Of a DNA stretch of 64,000 bases, positions 59,812-64,000 are shown one piece after another (the stretch's first letter is position 1; each line of letters begins with the position of its first letter). The DNA comes from Sipunculus nudus (lineage: Eukaryota; Annelida; Sipuncula; Golfingiida; Sipunculidae). The notes beneath the pieces are model-generated. The model had not been told where the DNA came from. It ran no database searches and saw only the letters and a list, made by a program, of their open reading frames with translations. The stretch covers positions 77,285,676 to 77,349,675 of the forward strand of contig CM049316.1 in the NCBI GenBank assembly GCA_026874595.1, in the 5' to 3' direction. The translations under genes and the position numbers were made by a program.

Positions 59812-61166
59812 ATGCCCCCGCCACAAAGTGGCCGGGGTATATAGTTTTACCTATGTCCGTCCTTCCGTCCTTCCGAAATCAAACAGTTGTACGGACTTTT
59901 TTTCGCAATGCCTGCAGATATTGGCCTGATTTTTGGTGTGTAGGCAGATATAGACCAGTTACAGATCGAGTTCGCGTTTCGTCCCGGTTGACCTACTTTT
60001 GACCGTTTTACGGCTCCTAAACTTAGAAAATTTCATAAAAAATAGAAATATTCATGACAAATACACATGTACGGACTTTTTTTCGCAATGCCTGCAGATA
60101 TTGGCCTGATTTTTGGTGTGTGGGCAGATAATGACCACATACAGATGGAGTTCGCGTTTCGTCCCAGTTGACCTACTTTTGACCGTTTTACGGCTCCTGA
60201 ACCTAGAAAATTTCATGAAAAAAAGAAATATTCATGACAGATACACATGTACGGACTTTTTTTCACAATGCCTGCAGATATTGGCCTGATTTTTGGTGTG
60301 TGGGCAGATATAGACCAGTTTCAGATCGAGTTCGCGTTTCGTCATAGTTGACCTATTTTTGACCGTTTTACGGCTCCTGAACATAGAAAATTTCATGAAA
60401 AATATGAAATTTCATGACAAATACACATGTACGGACTTTTTTTTCGCAATGCCTACAGATATTGGCCTGATTTTTGGTGTGTGGGCAGATATTGACCAGT
60501 TACAGATCGAGTTCGCGTTTCATCTCAGTTGACCTACTTTTGATTGTTTTACGGCTCCTGAACATAGAAAATTTCATGTAAAATATAAATTTTCATGACA
60601 AATACACTTGTACAGACTTTTCTTCGCAATACCTGCAGATATTGGTTTGATTTTTCGTGTGTGGGCAGAAAATGACCAGTTACAGATCGAGTTCACGTTT
60701 TATCCCAGTTGATCTACTTTTGAACATTTGACGGTGCTCTAACATAGAAAATTTCATAAAAAAGTGCACATGTATGGACTTTTTTTCGCAGTGCCTGCAG
60801 ATACGGGCCTGATTTTTGGTGTGTAGGCAGATAATGACCAGTTACAGATCGAGTTCTTGTTTTGTCCCAGTTGACCTACTTTTGACCATTTGACTGCTCC
60901 TGAACATAGAAAGTTTCATGAAAAATATAAATTTTTATGGAAAATGCACATGTATGGACTTTTTTTTTCACAATGCCTGCATATACTGGCATTTTTTTGG
61001 TGTGTTGCTTGATAATGACCCGTTACAGATCGAGTTTGCATTTTGCCCTTGTTGACCTACTTTTGACCATACGACACCTCCTGAACTTAAAAAAAATTTT
61101 CAAAACTTTACAAATGTTTCTAATTTGCCCCAGGCCGGGGCATTCGTGTCGTTCCGACACATCTAG
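59812..61166 (+). mobile_element. Hairpin-led element with seven 180-bp repeats
   Basis: The left end is ATGCCCCCGCCACAAAGTGG plus CCGGGGTATA, a fold-back, then GTCCGTCCTTCCGTCC. Seven tandem units follow, beginning near 59892, 60072, 60252, 60432, 60613, 60775 and 60955 (180 bp; one 162). Each has GTACGGACTTTTTTTCGCAA, TGGCCTGATTTTTGGTGTG and AGATCGAGTTCGCGTTTCG. The right end is GCCCCAGGCCGGGGCATTCG followed by a perfect GTGTCG-TTC-CGACAC hairpin and ATCTAGTTT. Non-coding; 3'-end hairpins of this kind are common on mollusc repeats in my recollection. Confidence 0.85.
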
Positions 61167-61167
61167 T

Positions 61168-61845
61168 TTCTGAGAGAGTTGAGCCAAATTCCTTGAGATA
61201 CCAGCCAGTGGGTGCAAATGGATTGCAATGATACCCAAACCAGGTGTGTGTGTTGAGTTTTGTGGAGATGAAGGGGCCAATACCTATTTGACTGTGTATA
61301 AGCAAAAACTTCCCTGAAATCAGGTATCTGGGGGCTTGAAATGTTTATTTGTGGGAGCAGGGTAATATTATCTTGTTTTCCTGTATATACACCTTAAACT
61401 GGGCCTAATGACACCAAAACCATGTTTGTGGGACCATTAGTTTAAATTTGAGGTCCAAAATATGGATGACTGCATATACCAAGTACAGTGCTATGACCAT
61501 ATTTTAAAATTTCAAAATGGTACTAATTTTTTTTTCTGAGGGAGTTGAGCCAAATGCTTTGAGATACCAGCCAGTGGGTGTAAATGGATTTCAAAGATAC
61601 CCGAACCAGGTGTGTGTGATGACTCTAGTGCAGATGAGGTGGTCCAAAAGACTATTTGCCTGTGTATAATAAGCCATATATTGTCCTCAGCTGAAATCAG
61701 CTTTCTGGGGGCTTGAATTTTTTGTTGGTGGGAGCAGGGTTATATTATCTTGTTACCCTGTATATACACCCTAAAATGGGCCTAAGGACACCAAAAACAT
61801 GTATGTTGGACCATGAGTACAGATCTGAGGTAACAAATTGTCTAT
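61168..61845. repeat. Two diverged direct copies of about 366 bp
   Basis: CTGAGAGAGTTGAGCCAAAT at 61171 recurs near 61536. Both copies carry TTGAGATACCAGCCAGTGGG, GGGGGCTTGAA, GGGAGCAGGGT and CCTGTATATACACC. No frame is conserved between them. Confidence 0.88.
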
Positions 61846-62372
61846 CTAAAATTAAAACAAAATCAAATATCAAACTGTTTTAACAATGTATCAATATATT
61901 TAATAAAATCTCTTTTTATCCAATGAATTGCATCTTATTTTATTATAAATAAACCATGATATTCAACTACATCCAGCAATAAAAAAATAAAAATAAAATA
62001 AATAAAAGTTGTTTTTTTTGGGGGGGGGATTGTGTTTTGGCAGTAAAATTCAGGCTTCTCTTTGGATCCCGGCAGTGGGCCAGGGTACAATGGACACCAG
62101 ACAATATTATAATGAACATTTTTTTCTGCTGTTATTGGGTGACCAAGTCTCTATGAAATTTTAAAAAAATATTTATTCTGTTACCAAGATGACAGTGAAG
62201 ATTTGTTTTCAATCATTCACCACCTGGTTCGAGCGTTCACCGAATAAGCCCGTCCCATCGCATTTCCTGCGAGGGTTCGTTTCTTCGGGGTCCAAACTAT
62301 GCTACCGGGGTCGGACTTAGTCCATCTCGTCTTAAATTTGTGTCCAGGGCACGACAAAGAACACGAAATTTC
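61846..62372. other. No gene recognised
   Basis: AT-rich then GC-richer sequence with a G-run near 62020. The stretch near 62225-62350 has more CpG, but no domain was found. Confidence 0.45.
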
Positions 62373-62381
62373 AAGATATGT

Positions 62382-63355
62382 GGCAGTGTGTAAAACCCGG
62401 ACCCCACGGACCCCGGATCCCGGACCCCAAGAAAAATCTATAATTCTTAAAACTCTCCTTATGGTTATTTGTCGAGATATTTAGCAGAATAGTATCTTAA
62501 GACTTTTTTTACATTATGTGTGTTAACAAAACATAAAAATGGTCTGTTTTGCAACAAGAGTTGATAATTTACCCTACGGACCCTGGCGCACTGACCTCAC
62601 GTGCGGATCCCACGTACCCCTTTTACTCGTTGTGCTACCATTTCTTTTGTACATAATTTTACACCCCGTTTAGGCATGACAACCATATGATTTAGTTATT
62701 GTGTTTTTGTATCTTTATTATTTTCATTTTGTCTTATTTTTCCTTCATGTTCTTATATTTGTTATTTGTTTCATGTTTAGCGAAATAAAAAGTAATAGGA
62801 ACATTTATAAAATCATTATGTTTGTACCTGTCGTTTCTTGAAATGCAAGTCATCAACAATTCCTTCGGGTAATTATATTGTTACCTAATGTAAATTGCAT
62901 TATGTTCATGAATGGAACACAAAACCTGTGTTATGTGGAAGAGCTCTGATATCGATATATCAGTCTCAGGTCCGCATGCATTGACCGCTGGCGCACTTCA
63001 GTGTGCCTGCACTATAATTTTTTCACTTGATATTACAAATAATCGTATCTAATGTTTGACACGAGTGCTTTTTCTTTCTCAAGGAGTGATAAATGAAAAT
63101 ATGAGCGGCGTTTCCCAGGGTCCTTTAAAAATGGAATAGTCATCAAAGTCAAGCGGTTTGGGTCCATCTTCAGTAAAATATTTTGTATACTTAAAATTTT
63201 CATTGAAATGGTTATTTACAAAGCTTCATCTATGAGGGACTTTACTTTGTTCTTATATCAGCAACAGGGGTGTTTTTATCTGTATATATAATCGACAGTG
63301 TGGAAATTGTTTTTTGGGGTCCGGGATCCGTGGGGTCCGGGTTTTACACACTGCC
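62382..63355. mobile_element. 974-bp MITE with long inverted ends, Mutator-like
   Basis: Both ends read inward GGCAGTGTGTAAAACCCGG then ACCCCACGGA and CCCGGACCCCAA, a terminal inverted repeat of about 45 bp with one 8-9-base indel. It is flanked by AAGATATGT and AAGATATTT, a 9-bp target duplication with one mismatch. A 9-bp duplication and G-starting ends fit Mutator-like elements. The interior is non-coding. Confidence 0.85.
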
Positions 63356-63383
63356 AAGATATTTGTCGGCATGAATATCAGTC

Positions 63384-63788
63384 AATATCTAAACGCGGAG
63401 AATTCACGGAGAATTTCCGGAGAGTTTTTATATGCGATGATACTTTTAATTAGACGTTAAAATCACTTAAAATCTACACTTATATTACTCTTAAGACATT
63501 TATTCACTGTTAAATTACCGAAATAATAACCTGTTCAATGCAAACAATGTGGGCTTGCCCCTAACACCAATCTGGATCACCAGCTAACATTGACTACCGA
63601 TCTTACATAAGACGAAAACGCAAAACACTATATCATGTTTCAACAGTTTATGTGCAAACCGTAACAAAACCATGCAGGATATGAAATTTACAGGTTCTTA
63701 AGGAAATGAATTGTACTTTTGCTCACATTTAATGATATCATCATGATGAATTCTCCGCGAATTCTCCAGCCGTACGCGTTATAGATAT
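63384..63788. mobile_element. 405-bp inverted-repeat MITE candidate
   Basis: The left end has AATATCTAAACGCGGAG, AATTCACGGAGAATT. The minus strand from 63788 has ATATCTATAACGCG, then GGAGAATTCGCGGAGAATTC. These match apart from an 8-base insertion. The interior is AT-rich and non-coding. No target duplication is clear. Confidence 0.6.
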
Positions 63789-64000
63789 ATGTCTTTATTA
63801 ATGACAAAAATTGACATACCAATTTATGGATACCCGTATAATTGTGGTTTTCTTGACCGTCCCAGCCCACAGGTAGGATAATATGCATTCCCGACAATAT
63901 TCTAATGTCCGTTTCCTAAGCTGGAAAGGGCTAAGAAGGTCCCTGTCATTTTTTTAAATCGCACATTTCCCAGGTTTTTCGGACTAAAAATGGCCCCATC
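63789..64000. other. No gene recognised
   Basis: Window edge; nothing identifiable. Confidence 0.4.

Overview
This is nuclear DNA of an animal, AT-rich, poor in genes and rich in repeats. The best guess is a mollusc, probably a bivalve. The reasons are dispersed repeats ending in GGACGGAC-type phrases, hairpin-led elements that carry tandem arrays, decayed Ty3/Gypsy and non-LTR fragments, a Toll-like receptor relic and a long C2H2 zinc-finger gene preceded by a splice acceptor. The species cannot be named from sequence alone. I see no rRNA, no convincing tRNA gene and no CRISPR or operon structure.

Only one gene looks intact. It is a plus-strand C2H2 protein of 559 codons at 47343-49022 with 14 fingers. 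Its stop codon sits where the linker glycine codon should be, and relics of further fingers follow it. A second, broken gene on the minus strand (34091-35942) keeps an LRR N-terminal cap, scattered LRRs, a membrane stretch and a frameshifted TIR domain, so it is a Toll-like receptor pseudogene.

Layout. 0.5-3.6 kb: 74-bp minisatellite with a telomere-like GGGTTAGGGTTT core. 5-20 kb: several copies of one mobile family whose ends are AACAAGGGACCC.. and ..TCAGCTGAGCTAAAAA, with non-LTR endonuclease relics and microsatellites. 20.2-23.3 kb: nested inverted-repeat elements and a tRNA-derived SINE. 26-29.1 kb: 340-bp satellite. 29.2-31.9 kb: 315-bp satellite rich in ACGT and AACGTT, organised as a 943-bp trimer. 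34-36 kb: Toll-like pseudogene. 36.8 kb: a second SINE. 37-41.8 kb: TA microsatellites and a perfect 35-bp hairpin. 39.9-44.2 kb: a 4.26-kb inverted-repeat element with a possible transposase exon, inserted in a repeat whose uninterrupted copy lies at 5 kb. 44.4-49.1 kb: possible promoter, then the zinc-finger gene. 49.8-55.9 kb: decayed Gypsy element on the minus strand, its gag split by a 3.5-kb element carrying eight 278-bp repeats. 57.6-61.2 kb: LINE relic and two hairpin-led elements, one with seven 180-bp repeats. 62.4-63.8 kb: two MITE-like elements.

The genes do not form a pathway. The recurring theme is mobile elements carrying tandem arrays in their interiors, with insertion into one another. 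All calls come from reading the sequence; no alignment was run.
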